Source: Eucriotettix oculatus (taxonomy: Eukaryota > Arthropoda > Insecta > Orthoptera > Tetrigidae). Taken from it: a DNA stretch of 64,000 nt. Below, in pieces: positions 20,545 through 31,559 of the stretch. The notes under the pieces are model-generated. The model did no database searches. It saw nothing but the letters and a program-made list of their open reading frames with translations, and was not told the DNA's origin. Position numbers and translations under genes: made by a program. The DNA lies in NCBI GenBank assembly GCA_034510155.1, contig CM067379.1:2092680-2156679 (forward strand), given 5' to 3'. Position 1 is the stretch's first letter. Each line of letters begins with the position of its first letter.

Positions 20545-20830
20545 AAATCACTGCGCAAGTCTTTTCATATCTACAATCCTACCACATCTTAAGGGGGGGA
20601 AAAAATCTTCTCAAAATCGGTGTTGACCCGTCTGCTGCTGATCCACCATGCTAACCTGTCTTGCGCAAGTCTTATTCACATCTACATTCTCTACCACAGC
20701 TTAGCGTATTCCATCCCTGGCCTCCTCACTCTCCCGTTCGCTTCCCTCTAATACGCAAGACCCTCCCCGTATTGTTCTCTCTCTCTGTTCCCCTCAGAAC
20801 TTCCTGGTTAAGTTACCCTATCCACCCATG
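20545..20830 (-). repeat. LINE-tail-like debris (family C)
   Basis: Contains GCGCAAGTCTTTTCATAT, CTTAGCGTATTCCATCCCTGGCC-type and GAACTTCCTGGTTAAGTTACC blocks shared with 26,545, 27,640 and 38,165. It ends just upstream of the defensin-like gene promoter. Confidence 0.5.
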
Positions 20831-20962
20831 TCATAAGAGAAAAAGGTTGTCGACGTCAACTTGTTGCTGTGTGGAAAGTGGACAAAGTGGAAGGAATATT
20901 CACGTGGGGAGAGGGAGGGAGAAGGCTAGATCTGGCTGGCGCCGCCCTGATAAGAGGTCCCC

Positions 20963-20970
20963 TATATAAG
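20963..20970 (+). promoter_or_regulatory. TATA box of the defensin-like gene
   Basis: TATATAAG lies 41 bases before the ATG at 21,004. A GATA-type site (CTGATAAGA, about 20,948) is immediately upstream; such sites are common in haemocyte and fat-body promoters. A short leader is therefore expected. Confidence 0.7.
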
Positions 20971-21003
20971 GCCCAGCCTCGCAGTAGAGACGCCAGCATC
21001 ACC

Positions 21004-21046
21004 ATGAGGGCGTCACTGCTGCTGCTGCTGCTGTTCCTCGTGGCAG
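21004..21046 (+). CDS. defensin-like peptide, exon 1 (signal peptide)
   Basis: ATG in good context (CATCACCATGA) encodes MRASLLLLLLFLVA, then donor GCAG|GTGAGT in phase 1. The hydrophobic run is a standard signal peptide completed in exon 2. Confidence 0.8.
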
Positions 21047-21128
21047 GTGAGTGAGTGACTGGACTTGACTGAGTGACTGTACCTGGTCCTGGTCTCACCT
21101 GCAGGTGGTGTTGGTTGGTTGGTTGCAG

Positions 21129-21383
21129 TGACTAGTGGTTCCCAGCGTCGCAGCCGCAGGGAGGCGTGCTGGCTGGGATCCGGCGTCTGCGGCCTCTACT
21201 GCCGCCTCTTCGGCCCCCAGGACGCCAAGCAGGGGCAGTGCATGGAAGGGACGTGCCGCTGCCTCGTCACGGTGGGCGGACCCTGGGGCGGCGGCGGGGG
21301 CGGCAACGGCGGCTACTACCCTCCGCCACCCTACAACGGCAACGGCAATGGCGGCTTCGGCTACGGAGGACTCTACCCGCAAG
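21129..21383 (+). CDS. defensin-like peptide, exon 2: pro-region, six-Cys core, Gly/Pro-rich tail
   Basis: Acceptor GGTTGCAG|TG continues the frame: VTSGSQRRSRR is a short basic pro-region with a furin-type RSRR site, followed by a core with six cysteines spaced C-x6-C-x3-C-x12-C-x4-C-x-C. CxxxC, GxC (GQC) and CxC are the marks of the CS-alpha-beta fold of arthropod defensins, secreted antimicrobial peptides that act on microbial membranes or lipid II. After the core comes a roughly 40-residue tail of Gly, Pro, Tyr and Asn (GGPWGGGGGGNGGYYPPPPY), unusual for defensins and more like glycine-rich antimicrobial peptides. Donor CAAG|GTACGG is phase 1. If unspliced, the frame runs on to a stop at 21,463. 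The fold assignment rests on spacing only. Confidence 0.72.
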
Positions 21384-21478
21384 GTACGGTCACGTCACGC
21401 GCTCTTAGCCAGGGACGAAAAGTGGAATCTTCAAAAGACGAAGAGGAAGGGTCAACAGTGTGACATCTTCCTCCCCAG

Positions 21479-21536
21479 GACTATATATACTTTTTTGTGT
21501 ATATATAACATTTATTAATTTAAAATACAAATAAGA
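21479..21536 (+). CDS. possible exon 3 of the defensin-like gene, running into a transposon
   Basis: CTTCCTCCCCAG|GA is a good acceptor in the phase exon 2 needs. The frame reads GLYILFCVYI and on to a TAA at about 21,534, but from about 21,482 the DNA is the right end of element A copy 4. Either the element truncated the original last exon or it now supplies the C terminus. Confidence 0.35.
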
Positions 21537-22015
21537 TCAATTTTAATAATTTTGATTATTAATTTAAGTGAAGACACGGGCTTAATCCCAGGGGATTTTG
21601 GGTCTCTCAAGAGATGGAGTATGCATTAGCCACAATTTCTGCCCCAACAAACATCCACCTCTCGAATGTTTGTGCGTCTCTGGATATCTGCTCTCTGCTC
21701 CACTCGCCTGCCTTCTGGGGTCGAGCCACGTCCTCTCGGGTCTGATCTGCTCTGCTCTACCCCACTCTGTGGTCTCTACTACGATCTGATCCCGAGCCAC
21801 CCATCGGCTTCCCTTATAAAGCTTCTGACGGGACTTCCCCTATTTCTTAACATTTCGGGGTTCCCCGCCCTCATTTTTCCCGCGGGGGTTCACCATCGTT
21901 CAGGCAAGCCGGGCCTTCCCCGCGGGGAAAAACAATCTTTCGGCCGACTATCCATTGTTGTTGGCCGAACTGCGCCTCATAACGCCACAACCTTACCAAA
22001 ATCCCCCTTTTTATC

Positions 22016-22071
<56 letters not shown>
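21482..22071 (-). mobile_element. MITE-like element A, copy 4 (reversed)
   Basis: Reverse complement of copies 1-3: AAGACACGGGCTTAATCCCA, GGGGATTTTGGGTCTCTCAA, then CCCCCTTTTTATCACAATAT and a (TA)n of about 50 bases. Inserted immediately downstream of a splice acceptor of the defensin-like gene. Confidence 0.78.
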
Positions 22072-22073
<2 letters not shown>

Positions 22074-22205
22074 CAGATTCTCCGTCGTTCCTCCGTATTC
22101 GAGGATTTCTTAATTCCTTTTAGGGCGCCAGGTACATTTTTCATAAAAAAAACCACCAAAAATTGATTTTAATAATTTTAATTTCAATCAGAGCATGGGA
22201 AGTAA
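22072..22205 (-). repeat. repeat E flank, shared with 15,840-15,945 and 36,920-37,010
   Basis: CCTCCGTATTCGAGGATTTC and TAGGGCGCCAGGTA recur next to element A copy 3 and (second block only) after the giant repeat gene. Element A may therefore have inserted into, or belong to, a larger repeat. Confidence 0.6.
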
Positions 22206-22865
22206 AATTACATCTGCAGGGCGTGGTGATTCAACCTGCGCCTTCCCATCACCCCCATGACGACATTGTTGGCCCCGGGCTGCGTCACTTGCTCAACAAT
22301 GCAAGCTGCCCTGCATTGTTCATGTTACAATACATACATTACCTCGGTGAGGTGTCATTATTACTATTTTTCTTCTTCTTCAACGGGATCTATACATTTA
22401 TTCATTTACTGCTTTAACTACGTGCATCTTATAACTATAGACATATTTCTTTGCACGTCGTTCCTTTCAGACATTTTAAATTCCGGGTCCATCTTCAGGA
22501 TGGTGGCGCTGTACAGTCAGGCGAAAATTGCGAAGTTTACTTTTCACTTTTCTCTCTCTCTCTCTATGCGAACCCAGTTTTCTTCTGATTGTCCCAATAA
22601 ATAACGCAAGCTGAAAGCTTTGTGGGGGGGGGATGTAATAGGTAATAGAGGGAAGAAGAGTTGGGGGGATAAAACTGCAAGGTGAGAGTTTGACAGAGGC
22701 CTGAGCGCCAGGAATTGATAACATTGCAAGCAGAGCTGAAGAAGCTGAATCACGGCGAAATCTACCAAACAAGAAGAATACCACAAGTTTTTACTAAAAA
22801 AAAAATATATAATTGTACTCATACCGAAAGAGAACTGGACGATGATAGAACAGGCTACACGAGGC

Positions 22866-23290
22866 TGAGAGATCCTCAAACAGGCAACTACTCCCCTTTA
22901 ATAGCGTAGGAAGGGAATTGAAAAGGGGGGGGAGATGCGGAGGAAGGTAGAGCAAGGGTTAACTAGGGCCTCCCAGGGCTGTGGTTTAAGGATCCTACCT
23001 TCCTCGCCGCGGTGTTTCACCATAAAGAGATGCAGAGGGGGAAAAACCCTAGAAAACCTGCATCAGGTAGGGTGGCATTGGGCGGCTACTATTCTCCCTC
23101 ACGCGTCCTTCCCCTGTGAATGACAGGGAGAGACGAGTTTGCTGCTGTGGTGGGGTCGCAGCATTCCCTTTCTCCACCGAGTTTCAGGAGGCAGTTGGCC
23201 GGACCGACTGATCCAATGGGATCAGCGGAGGAGGACGACAACTCTTGCCATATGCACACCCTAGGTCCTCGACCCCAGCACTACATATAC
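22866..23290 (+). repeat. dispersed repeat family B, copy
   Basis: About 420 bases: GATCCTCAAACAGGCAACTA, CCTTTAATAGCGTAGGAAGG, GGTTTAAGGATCCTACC, AACCTGCATCAGGTAGGGTG, CCGACTGATCCAATGGGATC and a CACCCTAGGTCCTCGACCCC end. It is followed 150 bases later by another copy in the same orientation. Confidence 0.78.
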
Positions 23291-23439
23291 CTCCTAAAAT
23301 AGGTGAAGGTCATGTGAGAAATTTGATTTAAAAAAATACCCAGAGAGAGAGAGAGAGAGTAGGAGTAGGAGAGGCATCCCCGACATGATGAAGTCAGCCC
23401 CGCAGTCACTCTGGGGTGAAACTCGCAAACTGAAAGCAT

Positions 23440-23825
23440 TTTTTTTTCGGTAACAGGCTACATGAGGGTGATCCTGAAACAGGCAACTCCCCTTTAATAG
23501 CATAGGAAGGGAATTGAAAAGGGGGGATGCGGAAGGTAGAGCAAGGGTTAACTAGGGCCCCCGGGCTATGGTTTAAGGATCCTACCCGGTGTTTCACCTA
23601 AAGAGATGCAGGGAAAACCCTAGAAAACCTGCATCAGGTAGGTCGGGCATTGGCTACTATTCTCACGCCCTTCCGAATGACGGGAGACGAGTTTGCTGTG
23701 GGGACGCAGCATTCCCTTCTCCGTGTCTCCACCAGTTTCAGGAGGCAATTGGCCGACTGATCCAATGGGATCAGCGGACAACTCTTGCCATATGCCCAAG
23801 GTCTTTGACCCCAGTACATGTAGTT
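23440..23825 (+). repeat. dispersed repeat family B, copy
   Basis: Same ordered blocks as the preceding copy (CAGGCTACATGAGGGTGATC, ATTCCCTTCTCCGTGTCTCC, ATATGCCCAAGGTCTTTGAC). The tandem arrangement suggests a duplicated or composite element. Confidence 0.8.
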
Positions 23826-23829
23826 CCTA

Positions 23830-25530
23830 TATATTTTATATATATATAAGATTCATTTTTAGAAACCTCTGCGGATTCTTAAATTCAATGACCTATAATT
23901 TAAATTACAAAAAAAAGTTACATGAATCTGCCTTCACTCGCTGATTGGAGCGCGAAATATCGATCCATTCATTTTATAAATTATTTATATTTTGTAGAAA
24001 TATGACACGGAAATTTTTTTTCCCCCACGTGTGCTTTCCCACACTTTGCTGAAGATGTCCAGCAACTCTTTTAGAAACATCTTAAATTTATTTATGACTG
24101 AAATTTGCTGTCGTACAACTCAATTTGATTCCCTCGGGGCTATACGTCACTGCCGAAGTTGCCCGAGGTTTGCCGAAGGCTAGCGGAGATCCGAATAGGA
24201 GCGGAAAATAAATACCTCCGGAGGGGGAGATTAATTAAATATGTGCTACTGCGTTCATTTAAAACACTCACACACACACACACAGAAGAAGAGGAGGGGG
24301 AGGGGGGAATCAACGTGGAACCATCGACACTTTGAAAAATACGAGCAAAGTTAAATACAAACAAAACGCAAAGTGGTTGTCGCTGATCCTGTTGCATAAT
24401 GAAACTGCCTCAGTTCTGTTTATTACAATTTACGATAATTCAACAACGTTTTTAACTCCATCATTTCTAATTAAAAACATATGGCATACATACAGATGGA
24501 AAATAATTGTAGATTTAAACGTTACAGAGTTAACAGCTGCATGACAATGTCCCACAAAAAGGGCACCAACCGTTAGAAAATAAATATAAAAATTGTAATA
24601 AAGAGGCTGTCGCATTTCACTTAATACAATAACAAATGTACCTGTGACGTCATCTCACGTCGGTCTCAAACAGTGTTGCCAACACGATCTGCCACCCGCA
24701 GAAAGACAGGAACACAAACTGAAAGAAAAATAAAAAGCGGAAATTATTAAATGGGATTAAAATTATGATGTAATGAAAACCCGACGTTTCGTCACTAGGT
24801 TTGGAAATTTCAACAAACTTTACTAAAATTATTGTACACAAAATTAATAAATGATCCATATCGCAAGTTTCAGAATTTTAATGACATTATTAATAATATA
24901 TTAATGTTTAAACGAGACCAAAAAACCGGACAAAAAAATTAGTAAAACATAACCGACTATAATTTAAAAAGTACGTATTGCATGCTATTTGGTTGAAGCT
25001 GAAGATGCTCCAGATCAAGACCGAAACTGTAGTCGTTTTTAAATTATACTATGATAAGGATTTATCAATAGCTTCTAGAGGAAGGAATTAACATATTTAT
25101 TGTGTATTTTATAACAGTTTTTTTTTCATCTGAATGTTTTTGCAAATGACACACAAACTTAAGATTGAAATTGTACCTTTTTTGGGTGTTAATAATATTT
25201 CACAGGAAACTTTGTTGCTTCTGACACGAATTCCATCCTTGGCCCTTTTATTTTTTTTGTTGTTACCCTCACACACGTGTTGTTGTCAACTGTAATTGAT
25301 TATGAATTATGGAAGCTACCTTTAACATCAGTTATTGAAAGCTGTTTTTTAATAATGATGATTTTTTTGTGGCATTTTAAAGAAAGGAAGCCAAGTTTGG
25401 AATACGCTAAGGAGAGAGGATTTGGTTGTTAAGCGTTGCGTTGTAATGTACTATTTGTAAAAGTGTGCATTTAACAATTAATATCAAAAGTGTCTCACAA
25501 TATTGGATAAATTTATGTTTTACTGATAAT
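23830..25530. other. AT-rich intergenic DNA without genes
   Basis: Only degenerate CTGAAGA...GAAAC motifs are seen (24,050-24,082; 25,010-25,047; minus strand 24,781-24,812), plus short (CA)n at 24,271. No exon is supported. Confidence 0.5.
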
Positions 25531-25534
25531 TTTT

Positions 25535-25812
25535 TTTTGTATGTTTTTGGCCTCATTGAAACAATAATTAAAACTTAAAGACGTAAATATCTATGATAAA
25601 TAAATGGGCGATAGTCAGAAATACAAGTATTTTAATTCAGAATATTGTTGTTGTTCATTGCCTGATTAACTGAAGAGATCCCGAAAGTGTCTTAATTGAA
25701 ATTAAAATTCCTTCTGTGTCTGACTTTCGGCCATTTATTTTTATTAACAATGTTAAGACTGATTAATTTCACTAATTTATTTATAACAAAACTTACCATT
25801 TTGGTGTACACA
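25535..25812 (+). repeat. direct repeat F, copy 1
   Basis: Blocks AGACGTAAATATCTATGATA, CAGAAATACAAGTATTTTAA, CTGAAGAGATCCCGAAAGTG and AACTTACCATTTTGGTGTAC recur in order at 26,760-27,112. CTGAAGAGATCCCGAAAG resembles the first half of the hammerhead-like motif. Confidence 0.75.
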
Positions 25813-26544
25813 TCGAAGTGTAAAGCCAAAGTGGACTGACCTCACAACCGAACTGTGATGCAAACGCTAAATTAAATTCGTTGTACAAGAAAATGTAAAT
25901 TTGTGTGTTTCAGGTTAAGAGACGTCCGCTTCCCCTCTCTCTCTCTCTCTCCCCTGCGGAGGCGGCGGCGGAGGAATACATCTGCTGCCTGCTAAGAAAA
26001 ATAGGACACGTTTCAAACCACGAAACGGATCCCATTCCGTCATTGTACACAAACAATCATTCTGAAATAATAAATATTGATTTATAAAAGCATTACATGT
26101 GACTACTATTATTATTGGGCTAATTCATTAACAGGAGAAAATAGTGTTAAGGAGATTCTCCTCGGCGGAGGGCGGGAATGACGTCACGGCGACGTTCCAT
26201 ATCTCTGCCCGTTACGCCGACCCTTTTCAAATTTGCCAACATTGAAAAATTTTTAAATTAAAAAATTGTGACATGACGAAAGGTTAATTATTATTTATAT
26301 ACGTGATTGTAATTGGGGCGTTGAAGTGACTTAATTTGTAACTAATAGAAATTACAATCAGTTTTCAACAGCAGCCTCCAGTTTGTTAACTATATTTGCA
26401 AGGTTTCCACCCTTATGTCGTCATCAATCGAATTAAAATTAAAAATTACAATGACTTACATGTGTCATAAATTTAAAATAAACTCAACAGGGTGACAAAT
26501 TATTTTTTTTAAAAAAAATTGATAACGTTGTTGTTGTGGTATTC

Positions 26545-26760
26545 AGTCCATGCTAACCTATCTTGCGCAAGCCTTTTCATTTCCATATAACTATCGCAAC
26601 TCAAATCCTCCCTGGTCTGCTTAGCGTATTCCATCCTCGGCCTCTAACCCCCACACACTTCCCTCTGATGCTAATTTTACAAGACCCTCGTGTCTAAAAA
26701 CGTAGCCTATTAATCTATCCCCTATTCTGTTTAGAACTTCCTCGTTTGTGATATTTTTTT
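26545..26760 (-). repeat. LINE-tail-like debris (family C)
   Basis: CATGCTAACCTATCTTGCGC, GCTTAGCGTATTCCATCCTC, TTTTACAAGACCCTCGTG and TAGAACTTCCTCG blocks, inserted between or next to the direct repeats F. Confidence 0.5.
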
Positions 26761-27112
26761 TCTGGCTTCATTTTAACATTAATTTAAACTTGCAGACGTA
26801 AACATCTATGATAAATAAATAATACACAATAAATGGCCAATAGTCAGAAATACAAGTATTTTAATTCGGAATAAGAGTTCTGCGGTTGTTGTTTGTTTGA
26901 TTAAAACTTTTGACAGGAAATTTGTGTCACTTCAGGGGGGGGGGGGAGGGGCATTGCCTAATTAACTGAAGAGATCCCGAAAGTATCTAAATTGCAATTA
27001 AATTCCTTCTGTTTCTGACTTTCGGCCATTTATTTTTTTATCAATAATGTTAAGTCTGATTAATTTCGCCATTTTATTTATAACAAAACTTACCATTTTG
27101 GTGTACAAATAA
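26760..27112 (+). repeat. direct repeat F, copy 2
   Basis: Second copy of 25,535-25,812, with an insertion that includes a G10 run at 26,936-26,947. Confidence 0.75.
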
Positions 27113-27351
27113 AGTGGACTGCCTCCAACCGATATTAAAAGTATTTTAAATCCATACGAAACAAGTGTTGAGAACTTATAAATTTAGTAACTGACGTCGT
27201 CGAATTTTAAATGTATTGATACGTTGATACTTTGGTGTAATGACTCGTTGGCGTGTGTGATAGTTAGTCTTTGGCGGGGCCAGTAGTGTGAGATCTTTGC
27301 CCGTGATGGGCGAGGGTCGAGGCGAGGTCACGACAAGGTCACTGGGAGGGG

Positions 27352-27356
<5 letters not shown>

Positions 27357-27386
<30 letters not shown>

Positions 27387-27451
27387 TGCTATGATGATGA
27401 TGGGATGTTCCACGCGACATCACGGACACCTATCGTCTGTACATCAGCGAG
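27357..27451 (+). other. (CTG)n run and possible 5' exon with a strong donor
   Basis: About 11 CTG units, then ATGATGATGATGGGATGTTCC and a perfect donor GCGAG|GTGAGTGA at 27,451/27,452. One frame (WDVPRDITDTYRLYISE) ends in phase 0 and would join the giant exon at 31,560, but TGA codons precede it and no acceptor is visible. It may be an untranslated first exon of that gene or unrelated. Confidence 0.3.
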
Positions 27452-27639
27452 GTGAGTGACACGTGCACACGTCATCGTGACGTCATCTCTCCTTCCTTCC
27501 TTTCAGTCTCATCCTCTATCCACTTTCTCCCCCTCCAAAGGAAAATAAATAAAACTCCTAACGTGTTGTGGAATCAGGGGAATCGGAAGGACATAATGGT
27601 CCTGTACAACACGAGGATTAATGGAGTGTTGTTGACAGG

Positions 27640-28260
27640 GCCTCATGCGCAAGCCTTTTCATTTCATTGTAACTAGCACACATCCCTCATCTTCCCTAAC
27701 CTGCTTAGCGTGTTCCATCCTTGGCCTCCTCCCTCTTCTCTTCACTCTCCACTGATGCGCTTTCCCCTTTGGCTTCAACATTCAAGCTCGTCTTTGCTCA
27801 TGTCGCTGTCTAAAGACTGGTCCGGTGCAAACCCTACAAGCTAACCTGTATTTCGCGAGCCTTTTCATTTTCTATTAGCTAGTACACCGCACATCCTCCC
27901 TAATCTGCTTACCGTATTCCGTCCTTAGCCTCCCTCTTCTCCTCACTCCCCGCTGATGTTAATTTTACAAGACCCTATTGTCTCACGACGTTGCCCTATT
28001 AATCTATTCCCCTGCAAAGTCCTCCATATTGTTCTCTCTTCAACCTATTCTGCTTATAACTTCCTGCAGCACCACTTTTCAGCGGCTTCTATTCTCTTTC
28101 CCTTCCGCAACTCCTACCGTCTCCACGTTCCATGTCAACATTTCCTAATATTCACACTACTTGTATTAGCCCTGTGCTGCTGTCCTACTCTAGCAGAGTT
28201 CCTTAACTTCCGCCAAAGTATCACTGTTTTCCCCACACTACACTACACTACACTAAGTTA
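27640..28260 (-). repeat. LINE-tail-like debris (family C), two adjoining copies
   Basis: GCGCAAGCCTTTTCATTTCA at 27,649 and GCGAGCCTTTTCATTTTC at 27,856 start two partly parallel copies sharing CTGATG...TTTTACAAGACCC, TTGTTCTCTCTTCAACCTAT and CACCACTTTTCAGC blocks. Confidence 0.5.
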
Positions 28261-28574
28261 GCGTGGAACAACACCTTGCATGAGACAAGGGGGAAAAGAG
28301 ATGGCATCCATCATATGTCATTAGTACACACACTTATGGTGCAGCATAGGATAGGGTCAAATAGAATCCTTAGAAAAGGGTGGTGCAAAGAAGGGGCCGC
28401 AAAAAAATCTTACAAATAGGACCTGGGCATGGGCATGGGAACGAAAAGGTAAAGGGCGACTAGGGGTGGACAGACAAGAAGAGAAACAGACAGGCTACAC
28501 ATGTACTACAGAGCTTTTGCAGGTCAAAAACCACCTTGGCAGGGGAATCAGAGATGGAATGAAAGAATCGACTC

Positions 28575-29095
28575 GGAACGGGAGGAGGAGGAGGAGGAGA
28601 TGAAGGAGAAGGAGGAGTAGGAGAAGGAGGAGGAGATGAAGGAGAAGGAGATGAAGAAGAAGGAGATGAAGGAGGAGAAGGAGATGAAGGAGGAGAAGGA
28701 GATGAAGGAGGAGGAGATGAAGGAGGAGGAGGAGATGAAGGAGAAGGAGGAGTAGGAGAAGGAGGAGGAGATGAAGGAGAAGGAGATGAAGGAGGAGGAG
28801 ATGAAGGAGAAGGAGATGAAGAAGAAGGAGATGAAGGAGGAGAAGGAGATGAAGGAGGAGAAGATGGAGGAGAAGGAGATGAAGGAGGAGAAGGAAATGA
28901 AGGAAGAGGAGGAGATGAAGGAGGAGAAGGAAATGAAGGAGGAGAAGGAAATGAAGGAGGAGGAGATGAAGGAGGACAAGGAAATGAAGGAGGAGGAGGA
29001 GATGAAGGAGGAGAAGGAAATGAAGGAGGAGAAGGAAATGAAGGAGGAGGAGGAGATGAAGGAGGAGGAAATGAAGGAGGAGGAGGAGAGATCAC
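28575..29095. repeat. GGA/GAA polypurine minisatellite
   Basis: About 520 bases of GGAGAAGGAGATGAA-type units, all purine on the plus strand apart from the T in ATG. Open in several frames (KEMKEEE or PPSSP), but these are repeat artefacts. It could adopt triplex DNA. Confidence 0.9.
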
Positions 29096-29099
29096 CTGT

Positions 29100-29520
29100 T
29101 TAAATTACAAGCAAGGAACCAAAAACACACAGTCGTTGGAAAATACTCATTCCTAAAATAGGACAAATAATTAATGACTGGATCAATCTGCCTGGAGGAG
29201 TGTTTTAGGGGAACTTCCTCTAACAGAAACGACAATTTCGACTCAATCCTAAGTTTAGTGCAGTGCAGTGACGTCATCAGTGCTGCTACCAAATAATATA
29301 CTACTATAGTGAAATATATTTCCAGTTTTTAGTTTTTTTTTCAGGGAAAACAATACTATTCCCCCCTTTTTTTTAAAAAAAAATCATTCCTAGTAATATT
29401 GTTCCTCCACACTTATTTATTTATATTGAATATATAATTATACATTCAACTATAGGGTTAGATATGGTTGGTCCTTCACCACCACCAGATTATTAATTAT
29501 TGTTTAAGTTGTGTCACCGG
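29100..29520 (-). repeat. dispersed repeat D, copy 2 (reversed)
   Basis: Reverse complement of 19,925-20,350 with small indels; abuts the polypurine tract. Confidence 0.75.
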
Positions 29521-31559
29521 GGAAGCGGCTACAGCATCTGGAGATTACATTAGCTTGCTTTTTTTCCCTCTCTATTAATCCTCATATTGAACTCTTCCTC
29601 TCTCCAGGACCGCGTTCGTGCGATTTATTATGGTTTCCCGAGTCTCCTTCTGACTCCCCCCCTAATACTACAATATCATCACAGGAGAAGCGTAGTAGGG
29701 TTTTTATTTCTTCTCCTTCCAGTTTGACTCCCTTTCCATATATCTATTTCTTTTTTAAAACTTTCTGTTCCGTATACAAGTTAAAAGAGCATGGACTGCC
29801 ATCCTTGTCTTACTCCTTTCTTGATTTCTGCCGCCCTGCCGCCTCCCCCCCATCCTTCTATTCTAATTACTGCTGACTCGGCCTCTTTCTCTCTCTCTCT
29901 CTCTCTCTTCTCGTCCCAGTATCAACGGAAAATTTTTAGGTAAAGCTCAAAATTAATTAATTTAAATTAGTAAAATTTCTGGAATTTGTAAAATCGAATC
30001 ACAGTTATATTAAACGAGTGACGTACCAAAATGTCTCTACTCTTTTTCCTTACAATGGCGGCCATCTCATTATTATTATTCATCTTTTAATCGTTCCCAT
30101 TGTAATGAATACCAAGTTTTCTCCCGCCGCCGCCGCCCACAGTTCATTTCATCCTGTCCTTGTGTCGCCCACAAGAGGACGAGACGACACTTTGTCATTG
30201 TCGACCCCCGGCAGGTCTCCTTAATTTCATCCCCGCTACAGCCTCTTCCGCCATATTTAATCTGTAAAGTAGAGGCACAAGTGGAACGCTTTGATTTACT
30301 CGCGGTCCTCACCCATGACTTGGAGCACGAGTGTGACGTCACGGCCAGTGACAAGATGGCGCCCGACTTTAGTCTGCAGGAAACTTAAGCTGTGTTTACA
30401 CACAGGGCAGTGATGTCCGTCCAAGTTGGGGTTTGCCAGTGCACTGCCTGCCGTTTACACCACGCGGGCAGATAACACTGCCCAACTCTGTTGCTGCTGC
30501 TGCCAACTCTCTACTACAAAAAAGGGCAGAGAACTCTGGCGCATGTTTACACACTTCTCTGCTGTTTCTTGGCAACTAGGACAGGTTGTTGCATAGTGTC
30601 CATGTATTGTCTATATAAAGCTGAATATTTTTCCCCTCTGTGTTTTAGCGTACCACGCATAATGTCCAATAAACAAGAAATAATCACTTTGTGTTTGTGA
30701 TAGAATAGACGTGACGAGGAAAGGAAAGGGTTCGGGAAAAAGTCAAACTCATTATCACACGCTACTGTGCTATAGATACGCGAATAATAATAACAACAAG
30801 AGCCAGCGCCTGTTCCTCTGAAGCTGGTTTCCAGTGTTTAATTGGCTCGGGGTTTCCATTACTTGTTGTTTTATTCCCCCTTAAAAAGGTGCCAATTACT
30901 CAACAAAACGAAATGAATTCCTTTTCCACGACGTGTGACACTAAGTAGTATGTGTGTGTGTTTACAGCTATGCATCATCATTCTTCTGCGTATTTTTTTT
31001 TTGCCAGTTAAAGTTTGTGCCTTTGGAGGCTGAACAATAATTCCTTTTTTTTTTTGAAAAGTTAACCCAAAAATTTATAGGCTCACACAAAGACATACGA
31101 ACTTTATCCCAAGTGCTTTCTGAACCAAAACTACTCGCCGCCGCTGTTGTTCACTCAGTCCAATCGCACAGCACAACTAAACCAAACACTGCACACACGC
31201 GCGTGTATTTTAAAAGCGCAAGATGCAAACTGATTACCTACCGTGGCGCAATATCGATAGTCAGCCTCACCCCTGATGTTGACCGTAACTGGCCTCCTCT
31301 GTGGTGGAGGGACACGACACTGACACACGCTGTCCACACGAGAGGCAGTGCTGCTGCTCATGCGCAGTCCTGTGTCAGTGCAGCAACACTGACATTTCCC
31401 TCATCGGCTTATCCTATTAAACTTTATTTTTGTCTGACGTATGTACCAGTTGTTACTTTGGGGTAACACGGGACAGGAAAAGTAACAAGTATTGTTACAT
31501 TTATGAACTGATAGACTTTGTTAGTTTGTGTTGGTAATGACGACGTTTCGTGTTGTCAG
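29521..31559. other. upstream region of the giant repeat gene, no exon identified
   Basis: Contains T/C-rich DNA, a run of GTTTACAC/GGGCAG-like sequences at 30,395-30,490 suggestive of a DNA-transposon remnant, and CGACGTTTCGTGTTGTCAG at 31,541, which overlaps the acceptor of the next exon. No coding exon that would join at 31,560 is evident. Confidence 0.4.

Noticed and set aside
28460..29103. Pro/Ser-rich (minus) and Glu/Lys/Met-rich (plus) frames
   Set aside because: Both read the same GGA/GAA repeat; several frames are open at once.
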